From Pseudomonas sp. Irchel 3E20 (GTDB lineage Bacteria > Pseudomonadota > Gammaproteobacteria > Pseudomonadales > Pseudomonadaceae), in NCBI RefSeq assembly GCF_900187645.1, contig NZ_FYEE01000008.1:62001-126000 (forward strand): 64,000 bases of DNA, read 5' to 3'. Below are positions 56,109 to 64,000 of the stretch, one piece after another. The translations under genes and the position numbers were made by a program. The notes under the pieces were generated by a model. The model worked only from the letters and a program-made list of their open reading frames with translations. It was not told the DNA's origin and ran no database searches. Every line of letters starts with the position of its first letter. The stretch's first letter is position 1.

Positions 56109-57146
56109 ATGAAACTCGCCCCCGCCCAACTCGCCAAGCACCTGCAAGGCGCCCTCGCGCCCGTCTATATCATCAGCGGCGACGACCCGCTGTTGTGCCA
56201 GGAAGCCGCCGACGCCATCCGCGCCACGGCCCGCCAGCAGGGTTTCGATGAACGCCAGGTGTTCAGCGCCGATGCCAGTTTCGACTGGGGCACGCTGCTA
56301 CAGGCCGGCGCCAGCATGTCGCTGTTCGCGCAAAAACGCGTGTTGGAACTGCGTTTGCCCTCGGGCAAGCCTGGGGACAAAGGCGCCGCCGCCTTCATCG
56401 AATACTGCGCCCGCCCGGCCGAAGACACCCTGCTGCTGATAAGCCTGCCAAAACTCGATGGCAGTGCGCAGAAGACCAAGTGGGGCAAGGCCCTGATCGA
56501 AGGCGCCCACACCCAGTTTGTGCAGATCTGGCCGGTGGACGCCAACCAGTTGCCGCAATGGATTCGCCAGCGCCTGTCCCAGGCCGGGCTTAGCGCCAGC
56601 CAGGATGCGGTGGAACTGATCGCCGCCCGGGTCGAAGGCAACCTCTTGGCCGCCGCCCAGGAAATCGAAAAACTCAAATTGATGGCCGAAAGCGGGCAGA
56701 TCACCGTGGAAACGGTGCAGGCCGCCGTGGCCGACAGTGCGCGCTTCGATGTCTTTGGCCTGGTGGACGCCATTCTCAACGGCGAAGCCGCCCACGCCCT
56801 GCGCATGCTCGAAGGCCTGCGCGGCGAGGGCGTAGAGCCGCCGGTGATTCTCTGGGCCCTGGCCCGGGAACTGCGGGTGCTGGCTAACCTGGCGCTGCAA
56901 TACAGCCAGGGCACGCCGCTGGACAAAGCCTTCAGCCAGGCCCGCCCGCCGATCTGGGACAAGCGTAAACCGCTGATGAGCAAAGCCCTGCAACGCCACA
57001 GCGCGCAGCGCTGGGCGCAGCTGCTACAGGACGCCCAGCGCATTGACGCGCAAATCAAGGGCCAGGCCAGCGGCTCGCCGTGGATGAGCCTGAGCCGCCT
57101 GTCACTGTTGATGGCCGGGCAACGGCTGGCCTTGCCGGCGGAGTAA
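56109..57146 (+). CDS. holA: DNA polymerase III subunit delta
   Basis: 345 residues, clamp-loader delta subunit that opens the sliding clamp. Begins MKLAPAQLAKHLQG with VYIISGDDPLLCQEAADAIR, and has RFDVFGLVDAILNG and ILWALARELRVL, typical of HolA. It starts 39 bp after the lptE stop, usual order leuS-lptE-holA. Confidence 0.96.
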   Translation: MKLAPAQLAKHLQGALAPVYIISGDDPLLCQEAADAIRATARQQGFDERQVFSADASFDWGTLLQAGASMSLFAQKRVLELRLPSGKPGDKGAAAFIEYCARPAEDTLLLISLPKLDGSAQKTKWGKALIEGAHTQFVQIWPVDANQLPQWIRQRLSQAGLSASQDAVELIAARVEGNLLAAAQEIEKLKLMAESGQITVETVQAAVADSARFDVFGLVDAILNGEAAHALRMLEGLRGEGVEPPVILWALARELRVLANLALQYSQGTPLDKAFSQARPPIWDKRKPLMSKALQRHSAQRWAQLLQDAQRIDAQIKGQASGSPWMSLSRLSLLMAGQRLALPAE

Positions 57147-57285
57147 GCCTTACTGCAATTCTCTGTGGGAGCGCGCTCTGACAGGGGTTGTGCCTAAGGC
57201 CGCCGCCCATCACCAGGGCTGGACACTTGCCCCACTTGGGCCGATGATTCGCAGCGCTGCATCCACCTACCTGCGAGAAGCCATC

Positions 57286-57450
57286 ATGAGCAAAAAGCCT
57301 TCACGGCATCGGCCCAATAAAGCCAAATCCATCGTCGCCCAGCCACTGTTCCGCAGCCGTCAGGAACAACCGGCCAAAGGCAAAGGCAGCTACCGCCGCG
57401 AAGCCTTCCAGTCTAATAGCTGGGAGGCTTCTTACTTTCTGGCCGCTTAA
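57286..57450 (+). CDS. arfA: Alternative ribosome-rescue factor ArfA
   Basis: 54 residues. Matches the ArfA core: AQPLFRSRQE, the basic KGKGSYRRE motif, and NSWEAS near the end (E. coli has PLFRQRVE, KGKGSYMRK, NWEASG). ArfA brings RF2 to ribosomes stalled on mRNAs without a stop codon, as a backup for tmRNA. A hairpin inside the last third of the gene (57401-57430) is the hallmark of arfA regulation. Start MSKKPSRHRP. A partial REP (TGTGGGAGCGCGCTC) lies in the gap after holA. Confidence 0.9.
   Translation: MSKKPSRHRPNKAKSIVAQPLFRSRQEQPAKGKGSYRREAFQSNSWEASYFLAA
57401..57430 (+). promoter_or_regulatory. In-gene hairpin of arfA (nonstop-mRNA generator)
   Basis: AAGCCTTCCAG (57401-57411) pairs with CTGGGAGGCTT (57420-57430), 11 bp with one G-U, 8-base loop, then CTTACTTTCT. 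In E. coli the equivalent structure is cut by RNase III or ends transcription, giving an mRNA without a stop codon, so that full expression occurs only when tmRNA fails. Confidence 0.85.
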
Positions 57451-57511
57451 AGGCAAGCACCCGTTCAACATGTTAAGGTCGGCACCTGATTCGTATTCTC
57501 TGGACCTGTGC

Positions 57512-58834
57512 ATGCCCCTCTGTATTTCCCGTCGTTGGCACCTGCGCCAATTGATCGCTGCCTCCAGCCTCATTCTGTTAGTTGCCTGTGCGGAAAAACC
57601 CACCGCCGCCGACGCGCAACCGCTGCAAAGCATTCCCGCCGTGCCCGCGCCCGCCGTCATTCCGCCGGTGATGCCGAGCGGCGAAAACCTCGATATCCAG
57701 CCGACCCAGACCTTCGCCCAGTGGCAGGAAGCCTTCCGCAAGGACGCCCTGGCCGCCGGCATCCGCGCCGAACTGTTCGACCGCGCCTTCGCCAACGTAA
57801 CCCCCGACATGAGCGTTATCCGCGCCGACCGCAGCCAGCCTGAGTTCTCGCGCCCGGTGTGGGAATACCTCAACGGCGCGCTCTCCCCCGTGCGCGTGCG
57901 CAAGGGTCAGTTGCTGCTGGAGCAATACGGGCCGATCCTGCAAAGCATCGAACAGCGTTACGGCGTGGATCGCCAGGCACTGGTTTCAGTGTGGGGTATG
58001 GAAAGCAACTTCGGCAGCTTCCAGGGCAGCCAATCAGTGATCCGCTCCCTGGCGACCCTGGCCTACGAAGGCCGCCGCCCGGCCTTCGCTCACGCGCAAT
58101 TGATCGCTGCCCTGCAAATCCTTCAACAGGGCGATATCGAGCCGGAAAAAATGCTCGGTTCCTGGGCCGGCGCCATGGGCCAGACCCAGTTCATCCCCAC
58201 CACCTACAACACCCACGCCGTGGATTTTGACGGTGACGGGCGCCGCGATATCTGGGGCAGCCCCACCGACGCTTTGGCGTCCACCGCCCACTACCTGCAA
58301 AGCTCCGGCTGGCAAAAAGGCCAGCCCTGGGGCTTTGAGGTGCAACTGGCCAATGGCTTCGACTACGTGCTGGCCGATGGCGCAATCCGCAAGACCGTCG
58401 CCGAGTGGCGGCAACTGGGCGTGAGCCTGCCCAATGGCGCCAGCGTGCCTGCCGGGGCCGAGCAGTTGTCGGCCGCCCTGCTACTGCCGGCCGGCTATCG
58501 CGGCCCGGCATTCCTGATCCTCGATAACTTCCGCGCCATCCTCAAGTACAACAACTCCTCGTCCTATGCATTGGCGGTGGGGCTGTTATCCGAGCGGTTT
58601 GGCGGTGGTGGGACGATCAATGGTGAGTGGCCCAAGGATGACCTGCCCCTGAGCCGCTCCGAGCGCATCGAGCTGCAAACCCTGCTCAGCGCCCAGCACT
58701 ACGACGCGGGTACCGCTGACGGGATCATCGGCGCCAATACACGCAAGGCGATCCGCGCAGCTCAACAGTCGTTCGGCTGGCCGGCGGACGGCTACCCGAC
58801 GCAGAAATTACTGCAGGGTTTGCGTAATCGCTGA
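57512..58834 (+). CDS. MltB-family lytic murein transglycosylase with peptidoglycan-binding domain
   Basis: 440 residues. Lipoprotein signal ending LILLVAC (Cys about 29), a Pro/Ala linker, an SLT_2 catalytic domain (about 65-365) with the catalytic Glu in VSVWGMESNFGSFQG, and GAMGQTQFIPTTYNTHAVDF. A C-terminal PG_binding_1 domain (about 380-440, LLSAQHYDAGTADGIIGANT) follows. The domain order fits P. aeruginosa SltB3, the expected counterpart at this location. It cleaves glycan strands to 1,6-anhydro ends. Confidence 0.92.
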   Translation: MPLCISRRWHLRQLIAASSLILLVACAEKPTAADAQPLQSIPAVPAPAVIPPVMPSGENLDIQPTQTFAQWQEAFRKDALAAGIRAELFDRAFANVTPDMSVIRADRSQPEFSRPVWEYLNGALSPVRVRKGQLLLEQYGPILQSIEQRYGVDRQALVSVWGMESNFGSFQGSQSVIRSLATLAYEGRRPAFAHAQLIAALQILQQGDIEPEKMLGSWAGAMGQTQFIPTTYNTHAVDFDGDGRRDIWGSPTDALASTAHYLQSSGWQKGQPWGFEVQLANGFDYVLADGAIRKTVAEWRQLGVSLPNGASVPAGAEQLSAALLLPAGYRGPAFLILDNFRAILKYNNSSSYALAVGLLSERFGGGGTINGEWPKDDLPLSRSERIELQTLLSAQHYDAGTADGIIGANTRKAIRAAQQSFGWPADGYPTQKLLQGLRNR

Positions 58835-58836
58835 GG

Positions 58837-58862
58837 CAAAAAACAGGAGTGCCTTGCACTCC
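58837..58862 (-). terminator. Rho-independent terminator of ldcA
   Basis: On the minus strand GGAGTGC and GCACTCC form a 7-bp stem with a 3-base loop, followed by TGTTTTTTG. It begins about 20 bp beyond the ldcA stop and also sits just after the convergent transglycosylase gene. Confidence 0.85.
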
Positions 58863-58882
58863 CGCACGGGCCAGTCCGCTGG

Positions 58883-59836
58883 CTACAGGGGCAGTAGCAC
58901 CACGTCTTGTTCGAGCCGCAGCTCCTGATTACCCGCATCCAACCTGACCATCGCCCCCAACGGCAGGGTCAGGTTCGGGTCGCAATGGCCGCTGCGCCAC
59001 CCCGCCAGCACCGGAATGCGCAGCGGCGCGAAGGTCTGCTTGAGCAGAGCTTGTAGCGCCTGGCCATCAACCCCCGCCACATCCCCCACCAGAACGCCGC
59101 CAATCGTTGCCAACTTGCCCGCCAGGCGCAGGTGCGTCAGCAATCGGTCAATGCGGTACAGCGGCTCGTTGACGTCCTCGATGAACAAAATGATGCCCTC
59201 GGCATCGAGTTCATAAGGCGTGCCCAGGGTGGCGGCGATCATCGACAGGTTGCCACCCATCAAGCGCCCTTGGGCGATGCCCGGCTCGATGGTGACCAAG
59301 GGGTAGGCCGCAGGGTGGGGCAGGACGCTGCCGCGCTTCAATTGCCCGCGCAGCATGCGAAACAGCGACGATTCGGTGGGTTGCTGCTTGTTGCCCAGCA
59401 AGTCGGCGTTGAGCATCGCGCCATGGAAGGTGACGAAGCCGGCATAACGGCTGATGGCCACGTGCAACGCGGTGATGTCACTGTAACCCACAAAGGGCTT
59501 GGCGTTGCGCCGCAGTAGGTCGAAGTCGATGCCGTCGAGCAGGCGTGGGCTGCCGTAGCCGCCACGCAGGCACAGGATGGCGTCCACCTGGGGGTCAGCG
59601 AATGCGGCATGTAGGTCGTTGAGACGCACCTCATCACTGCCCGCGAGGTAGCCCTCCTTCGCCGTCACACCGGGGAACACCTTGAGCGAATAGCCCCGCG
59701 CTTGCATCCACTGCAATGCCTTGTGGGCATCCAGCGTCGCCGGCCCGGCAGGCGCGATCACGCCAATCAAGCCCTCCACAGGCAAGGCCGGCACCGGCAT
59801 GGACTCACAGTAGGTGGGGGTGTTTGAAGCGCTCAT
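58883..59836 (-). CDS. ldcA: Muramoyltetrapeptide carboxypeptidase (LD-carboxypeptidase) LdcA
   Basis: 317 residues, cytoplasmic serine peptidase S66 that removes D-Ala from recycled murein tetrapeptides. GVIAPAGPA at the front, nucleophile Ser in LRGGYGSPRLLDGID, Glu in GIILFIEDVNEPLYRIDR, His in WRSGHCDPNLTLPLG. Start MSASNTPTY follows AGGGAGAATC; an in-frame ATG 14 codons upstream lacks this. Fits with the neighbouring murein genes. Confidence 0.94.
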   Translation of the reverse strand: MSASNTPTYCESMPVPALPVEGLIGVIAPAGPATLDAHKALQWMQARGYSLKVFPGVTAKEGYLAGSDEVRLNDLHAAFADPQVDAILCLRGGYGSPRLLDGIDFDLLRRNAKPFVGYSDITALHVAISRYAGFVTFHGAMLNADLLGNKQQPTESSLFRMLRGQLKRGSVLPHPAAYPLVTIEPGIAQGRLMGGNLSMIAATLGTPYELDAEGIILFIEDVNEPLYRIDRLLTHLRLAGKLATIGGVLVGDVAGVDGQALQALLKQTFAPLRIPVLAGWRSGHCDPNLTLPLGAMVRLDAGNQELRLEQDVVLLPL

Positions 59837-59945
59837 CCATGATTCTCCCTGCGTAGATGGTCCACGCACAGTAGCCACGAAAGGGAATAAAGAGAAGGGA
59901 CCGGTGACTTTGGGGCTTGCAAGAAAAGGCCCGCGCGCAGCCCAT

Positions 59946-59985
59946 AAAAAACGCCCGCAGGAACCGAGGCTCCTGCGGGCGTTTT
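59946..59985 (-). terminator. Rho-independent terminator of lipA
   Basis: AAACGCCCGCAGGA and its complement pair over about 14 bp around an 8-base loop; T-tracts lie on both sides (AAAAA at left, GTTTT at right), so it can work on either strand. It begins 6 bp after the lipA stop. Confidence 0.93.
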
Positions 59986-59990
59986 GCGGA

Positions 59991-61010
59991 TCAGGACATC
60001 AGGCTGGCTTTTACCAGTTTCGCCTGCTCGTCGGCGTGGTACGAGGAACGTACCAGGGGGCCGGACGCGACGTTCTTGAAGCCCATTTTGTAGCCTTCCT
60101 CGGCGAACCAGGCAAAGGTGTCCGGGTGCACGAAACGCTGCACCGGCAAGTGGTTGCGCGACGGTTGCAGGTACTGGCCCAGGGTCAGCATGTCGATGTC
60201 GTGTTCGCGCATGCGCTTCATGACTTCGATGACTTCCTCGTCGGTCTCGCCCAGGCCCAGCATCAGGCCGGACTTGGTCGGAATATGGGGCATCATCTGC
60301 TTGAATTTCTGCAGCAGGGTCAGCGACCACTGGTAGTCCGAACCCGGGCGTGCGGCCTTGTACAGGCGTGGCACGGTTTCCAGGTTGTGGTTGAACACAT
60401 CCGGCGGCTCGGCAGCGGTGATTTGCAGCGCCACGTCCATGCGCCCACGGTAGTCGGGCACCAGGGTTTCCAGCAGTACGTCGGGCGACAGCTTGCGGAT
60501 CTCGCGGATGCAGTCGGCAAAATGCTGGGCACCGCCGTCGCGCAGGTCGTCCCGGTCTACCGAGGTGATGACCACGTACTTGAGGCGCAGGTCAGCGATA
60601 GCGATGGCCAGGCTCTCGGGCTCGTTGGTATCCAGCGGCTTCGGCCGCCCGTGGCCGACGTCGCAGAACGGGCAACGACGGGTGCAGATGTCACCCATAA
60701 TCATGAAGGTCGCGGTGCCGCCGGAGAAACACTCGCCCAGGTTCGGGCAGGAGGCCTCTTCGCACACGCTGTGCAGCTTGTGTTTGCGCAACAGGGCCTT
60801 GATGCGGTCAACCTCGGGGGACACCGGGATGCGCACGCGGATCCAGTCGGGTTTCTTTGGCAGTTCGGTGGTCGGAATGATCTTCACCGGGATGCGTGCA
60901 ACCTTCTCGGCGCCGCGCAGTTTCACACCGGCTTCGACCTTGGCACGCGGGGCCGCACGCTCAGTGACATCGAGCGTCGGGATCATGGTTTGCACTGCAT
61001 CAGTAGTCAT
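59991..61010 (-). CDS. lipA: Lipoyl synthase
   Basis: 339-residue radical-SAM enzyme that inserts two sulfurs into octanoyl chains. The auxiliary cluster is [12 protein letters not shown] and the SAM cluster [11 protein letters not shown]; the C-terminal RSSYHAD carries the conserved Ser ligand. Just after lipB (1 bp gap), so the two steps of lipoate synthesis are co-transcribed: ybeD-lipB-lipA. Confidence 0.97.
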   Translation of the reverse strand: MTTDAVQTMIPTLDVTERAAPRAKVEAGVKLRGAEKVARIPVKIIPTTELPKKPDWIRVRIPVSPEVDRIKALLRKHKLHSVCEEASCPNLGECFSGGTATFMIMGDICTRRCPFCDVGHGRPKPLDTNEPESLAIAIADLRLKYVVITSVDRDDLRDGGAQHFADCIREIRKLSPDVLLETLVPDYRGRMDVALQITAAEPPDVFNHNLETVPRLYKAARPGSDYQWSLTLLQKFKQMMPHIPTKSGLMLGLGETDEEVIEVMKRMREHDIDMLTLGQYLQPSRNHLPVQRFVHPDTFAWFAEEGYKMGFKNVASGPLVRSSYHADEQAKLVKASLMS

Positions 61011-61011
61011 A

Positions 61012-61659
61012 TCAGTCGATTCCGCCCGTTAGGGTCGTCTGCTCAGCATAGTCGAGGTGTTTGACGAGCTGCGCGCGCAGCCGGGCACTTACCTCGGCAA
61101 ATTCAATCGGCCCTGTGTGATCGCGCAACTGGGTCATCGCCAGGCCGGCGTAGCCACAGGGGTTAATTCGGCGAAACGGTTCCAGGCTCATGTCCACGTT
61201 CAGGGCCAGGCCATGGAAGGAGCAGCCGTGACGAATACGCAGGCCCAGGGAGGCGATTTTCGCGCCGTCGACATAGACCCCCGGCGCATCGGCTTTGGCC
61301 GCAGCGGTCACGCCGTAGCTGGCCAGCAGCTCGATCAGGCACTGTTCCATGCGGCTGACCAAGTCGCGTACGCCAAACCCCAGCCTGCGCACATCCAGCA
61401 GCAGGTAGGCCACCAACTGGCCGGGGCCGTGGTAAGTCACCTGGCCGCCGCGGTCGACCTTGACCACCGGGATATCGCCCGGCAGCAGCAGGTGCTCGGC
61501 CTTGCCAGCCTGGCCTTGGGTGAACACGGGCGGGTGTTGCACCAGCCAGACTTCGTCCGGCACATCGGTGCCCCGTTCATTGGTGAACCGCTGCATCGCG
61601 TGCCAAACCGGCTCGTAGGCCATCTGGCCGAGCTCGCGAAAGCCCAGGGTCTGGTGCAT
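61012..61659 (-). CDS. lipB: Octanoyltransferase LipB
   Basis: 215 residues; moves octanoyl from ACP to lipoyl domains. Motifs: [54 protein letters not shown] with the catalytic Lys and Cys. The start ATG overlaps the ybeD stop (TGATG); a GTG one codon earlier is equally possible. Coupled translation with ybeD is likely. Confidence 0.96.
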   Translation of the reverse strand: MHQTLGFRELGQMAYEPVWHAMQRFTNERGTDVPDEVWLVQHPPVFTQGQAGKAEHLLLPGDIPVVKVDRGGQVTYHGPGQLVAYLLLDVRRLGFGVRDLVSRMEQCLIELLASYGVTAAAKADAPGVYVDGAKIASLGLRIRHGCSFHGLALNVDMSLEPFRRINPCGYAGLAMTQLRDHTGPIEFAEVSARLRAQLVKHLDYAEQTTLTGGID

Positions 61660-61934
61660 CACAACACCATGTGCACGAAACCGGTGGCCCGCAATTCGCT
61701 GTTGATGTTGTAGAGCTGATCCTGGTCGGTGGCGACGATGTGCAACTGGATCGTGGTGTACTTGCCGTTGGTGCTCTGACGCTCGTCCACGCGGTTATGG
61801 TTGATCGTGGCGTGCTTGAGCACGATCTCCAGGATCTTGTCCTTGTTACCCGCGCCCGTGTCGCTGATTACCTTGATCGGATAATCGACGTTGGGGAATT
61901 CGATCTTTGGCGCCTTTACTTCGGTATCGGTCAT
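61659..61934 (-). CDS. ybeD: YbeD family protein (DUF493)
   Basis: 91 residues, ACT-like fold, starting [20 protein letters not shown] with FPxDYPIKVIG-type family block and [20 protein letters not shown]. Often encoded between dacA and lipB; proposed lipoate-related regulator, not proven. First gene of the lipoate operon here. Confidence 0.93.
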   Translation of the reverse strand: MTDTEVKAPKIEFPNVDYPIKVISDTGAGNKDKILEIVLKHATINHNRVDERQSTNGKYTTIQLHIVATDQDQLYNINSELRATGFVHMVL

Positions 61935-61966
61935 GGCGTAACGGCCTCGTAAGCCGTGGCGACAGA

Positions 61967-61999
61967 CATGGCCCCGCGCCGGATCAGCGCGGGGCCATG
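61967..61999. terminator. Perfect hairpin between dacA and ybeD
   Basis: CATGGCCCCGCGC and its exact complement form a 13-bp stem around a 7-base loop. It is 16 bp beyond the dacA stop and just before ybeD. No T-tract follows on the minus strand, so read-through from dacA into ybeD-lipB-lipA may be partial. Confidence 0.7.
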
Positions 62000-62014
62000 C
62001 AGGTGCACACTAAT

Positions 62015-63172
62015 TCAGTTGAACAAGCCGTAGAAGAATAGCCGGATGCTATCCCACACGCGGCGGAAGATACCACCTTCGTCGACCGCGTCCAGCGCGA
62101 TCAGGTCAGCGCTGTGCACCACCTTGTCGTCCAACTTGACTTCGACCTTGCCGATCACGTCGCCCTTGGCGATTGGTGCGATCAATTGCGGGTTCATGGT
62201 CATGCTGGCTTGCAGTTTTTTCAGCTGACCTTTTGGCAGGGTCATGGTCAGGTCCTGGGCCAGACCGGCCTTGACCTGGTTGGTGGTGCCCTTCCAGACC
62301 GGCGATTGCGCCAGCTCGGCACCTTTCTGGTAGAAGGTCTGGGTTTCGAAGAAGCGGAAACCATAGGTCAGCAGCTTCTGGGTTTCTGCCGCGCGAGCCT
62401 GTTCGCTAACGGTGCCGAACACCACGGCGATCAAGCGCATGCCGTCACGTACCGCCGAGGACACCATGCAGTAGCCCGCTTCATCGGTGTGGCCGGTTTT
62501 CAGGCCATCAACGGTCTTGTCGCGCCACAGCAGCAGGTTGCGGTTGGGTTGCTTGATGCCGTTCCAGAAGAACTCTTTTTGCGAGTAGATCGCGTAGTGC
62601 GCCGGGTCCTCGTGGATGATCGCGCGCGCCAGCACCGCCATGTCGTGGGCCGAGGAGTAGTGCTCGGGGTTCGGCAGGCCGGTGGGGTTCAGGAAGTGGC
62701 TGTTGGTCAGGCCCAGTTCGCCGGCCGTTTTGTTCATCATGTCGGCAAAGGCGTCTTCGCTGCCGGCGATGTGCTCGGCGATCGCGACGCTGGCATCGTT
62801 ACCCGACTGGATGATGATGCCGTGCAGCAGGTCGCTGACGCTGACCTGTGTGCCGACCTTGATGAACATCCGCGAACCGCCGGTGCGCCAGGCGTTTTCA
62901 CTGACGGTCACCGGATCGTTCTCGCCGATCTGGCCGCGACGGATTTCCAAGGTCGCCATGTAGGCGGTCATCAACTTGGTCAGGCTGGCCGGAGGCAGGC
63001 GCTGGTCACCGTTGTTCTCCACCAGCACGTTGCCGCTGCTGGCGTCCATGAGCACGTAGGATTTGGCGGCCAGTTGCGGCGGCGACGGCATCATCTCGAC
63101 CGCGAATGCGGCAGGCGAGAGGAGCAGCGGGACTAGCAGGCACAGGCGTTTGGCAAAGGTGGTGATGTTCAT
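62015..63172 (-). CDS. dacA: D-alanyl-D-alanine carboxypeptidase, PBP5 type
   Basis: 385 residues. Signal peptide (LCLLVPLLLSPAAFA), penicillin-binding active site SxxK in PPASLTKLMTAY, SGN in IIQSGNDASVA, KTG in DGLKTGHTDEAGYC, then a C-terminal PBP5 domain and an amphipathic C-terminal helix (RVWDSIRLFFYGLFN) that anchors it to the inner membrane. Trims pentapeptides in the periplasm. Called dacC in P. aeruginosa. It is followed by the ybeD-lipB-lipA genes and preceded by rlpA. Confidence 0.96.
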   Translation of the reverse strand: MNITTFAKRLCLLVPLLLSPAAFAVEMMPSPPQLAAKSYVLMDASSGNVLVENNGDQRLPPASLTKLMTAYMATLEIRRGQIGENDPVTVSENAWRTGGSRMFIKVGTQVSVSDLLHGIIIQSGNDASVAIAEHIAGSEDAFADMMNKTAGELGLTNSHFLNPTGLPNPEHYSSAHDMAVLARAIIHEDPAHYAIYSQKEFFWNGIKQPNRNLLLWRDKTVDGLKTGHTDEAGYCMVSSAVRDGMRLIAVVFGTVSEQARAAETQKLLTYGFRFFETQTFYQKGAELAQSPVWKGTTNQVKAGLAQDLTMTLPKGQLKKLQASMTMNPQLIAPIAKGDVIGKVEVKLDDKVVHSADLIALDAVDEGGIFRRVWDSIRLFFYGLFN

Positions 63173-63348
63173 CCGTCTCTCGAAGTAGCTAATGGAAACT
63201 TGCCCTCGCGGGCAAAACTAATCTGACAACCGGTCCCGGCTGTCGCGTATTTCAGTTGTTCACTCTAGGCCCTTTGCCGGGCTTTTGTTCTTGGGTGAGC
63301 CAACAACCGGAGCCAGGCCCTAAGGCCCAACCCTCAATCGGGTGTCAT

Positions 63349-64000
63349 TTATTCTGCGGTAACCACGCTTGGCTGGCCGAGATTGGCCAGGCGCACGCTG
63401 TTTTGCACTTGCTGGATCTCACCTGGCGTACCGATCGGCCCCAGGCGTACCCGGTGCAGGGTTTGCTGGTTGCGCACGATGGAGCTGATGAACACCGGCG
63501 CCTGCACCATGGAACTGAGCTTGGAACGCAGCAGTTCAGCCGCGTCCGGGTTGGCAAAAGCGCCGACTTGTAGGTACTGCCCGCCCGCCGCCTGGCCCTG
63601 GGCCAATTGCGGGACCGCCACAACTGGCGCCGCGTGTTGCTGCGGCGGCGGGGTCCACTGCTCGACCTTGCCAGTGGAGGCGGTGATCTGTGGTTGCGCG
63701 GCCTGCGGCTCGTTAAGCATCAACGGCGCCGGTTTGCCACGCTGGGCCCAGTACTGCTGCGGGTCGATGCCTTCGACCTTGACCCGCGCGGTACCGGTTT
63801 CGGCGTAGCCAAGTTTCTTCGCCGCCGCGTAGGACAGGTCGATGATGCGGTCGGAGTAGAACGGCCCGCGGTCATTGACCCGCAGGATCACGCTGCGGTT
63901 GTTGTCCAGGTTGGTCACCCGCACATAACTGGGCAGCGGCAGGGTCTTGTGCGCGGCGCTCATGCCGTAGAGGTCATAGACCTCGCCGTTGGCGGTGTTT
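63349..64000 (-). CDS. rlpA: RlpA septal lytic transglycosylase (partial, cut by window end)
   Basis: The C-terminal ~217 residues; the 5' end lies beyond position 64000. The double-psi barrel (TNGEVYDLYGMSAAHKTLPLP-type stretch cut, VRVTNLDNNRSVILRVNDRG with catalytic Asp, and DLSYAAAKKLG) is followed by a linker and a SPOR domain (YLQVGAFANPDAAELLRSKL to the end) that targets denuded glycan at the septum. RlpA of Pseudomonas is a lytic transglycosylase. It is separated from dacA by 176 bp with no clear terminator. Confidence 0.95.
   Translation of the reverse strand, partial: NTANGEVYDLYGMSAAHKTLPLPSYVRVTNLDNNRSVILRVNDRGPFYSDRIIDLSYAAAKKLGYAETGTARVKVEGIDPQQYWAQRGKPAPLMLNEPQAAQPQITASTGKVEQWTPPPQQHAAPVVAVPQLAQGQAAGGQYLQVGAFANPDAAELLRSKLSSMVQAPVFISSIVRNQQTLHRVRLGPIGTPGEIQQVQNSVRLANLGQPSVVTAE

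Overview
The window is a high-GC, gene-dense chromosomal segment that reads as a fluorescent Pseudomonas, most likely the P. fluorescens group. The evidence is the gene content and order (fpr, a PpoR-type orphan LuxR, rlmG and cioAB; miaB-phoH-ybeY-corC-lnt; leuS-lptE-holA; lipA-lipB-ybeD-dacA-rlpA) and the many REP/REPIN repeats of the type TGTGGGAGCGGGCTTGCCCGCGA. No tRNA, rRNA, IS element, prophage or CRISPR array was seen. Assignments were made by reading the sequence and recalling families; no search was run.

Layout. 1-6.5 kb: ferredoxin-NADP reductase, a LuxR solo, 23S rRNA methyltransferase RlmG, and a bd-type cyanide-insensitive oxidase operon (cioA, cioB and a 55-residue DUF2474 protein) with a near-perfect ANR box upstream. 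6.5-18.7 kb: a two-partner secretion locus of the contact-dependent-inhibition type, with transporter TpsB, a 3206-residue TpsA, and an overlapping small lipoprotein gene. The TpsA C-terminus carries a GHSQG serine-hydrolase motif, which makes this the most interesting locus here. 18.9-31.5 kb: PsiF, an AraC regulator divergent from an EamA exporter with a striking operator between them, a cytoplasmic-looking lipase, a ferritin-like protein, AsmA, a DnaQ-type exonuclease, a NYN-domain protein, a YciC-like membrane protein, an EEP-family hydrolase and helicase HrpB. 31.5-41.5 kb: a small lipoprotein, FieF, a DUF6515 protein, a candidate small RNA, an Lrp-type regulator, DUF2788, RluE, AMP nucleosidase, an AidB-like acyl-CoA dehydrogenase and a 7TMR-DISM hybrid kinase.

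41.8-64 kb is mostly core housekeeping. It holds thiamine and haem precursor synthesis (thiD-thiE-hemL), a Sel1 protein, DUF1820, and miaB. The phoH-ybeY-corC-lnt run links RNA maturation with apolipoprotein acylation. leuS-lptE-holA follows, then ribosome-rescue factor ArfA with its in-gene hairpin, an MltB-family lytic transglycosylase, ldcA, the lipoate genes lipA-lipB-ybeD, PBP5-type dacA, and rlpA, which is cut by the window edge. The murein genes near the right end (transglycosylase, LdcA, PBP5, RlpA) belong to cell-wall turnover and septation.

Intergenic DNA is short. Where it is longer it is mainly REP clusters, several of which share a composite layout built on a 77-bp inverted-terminal element.
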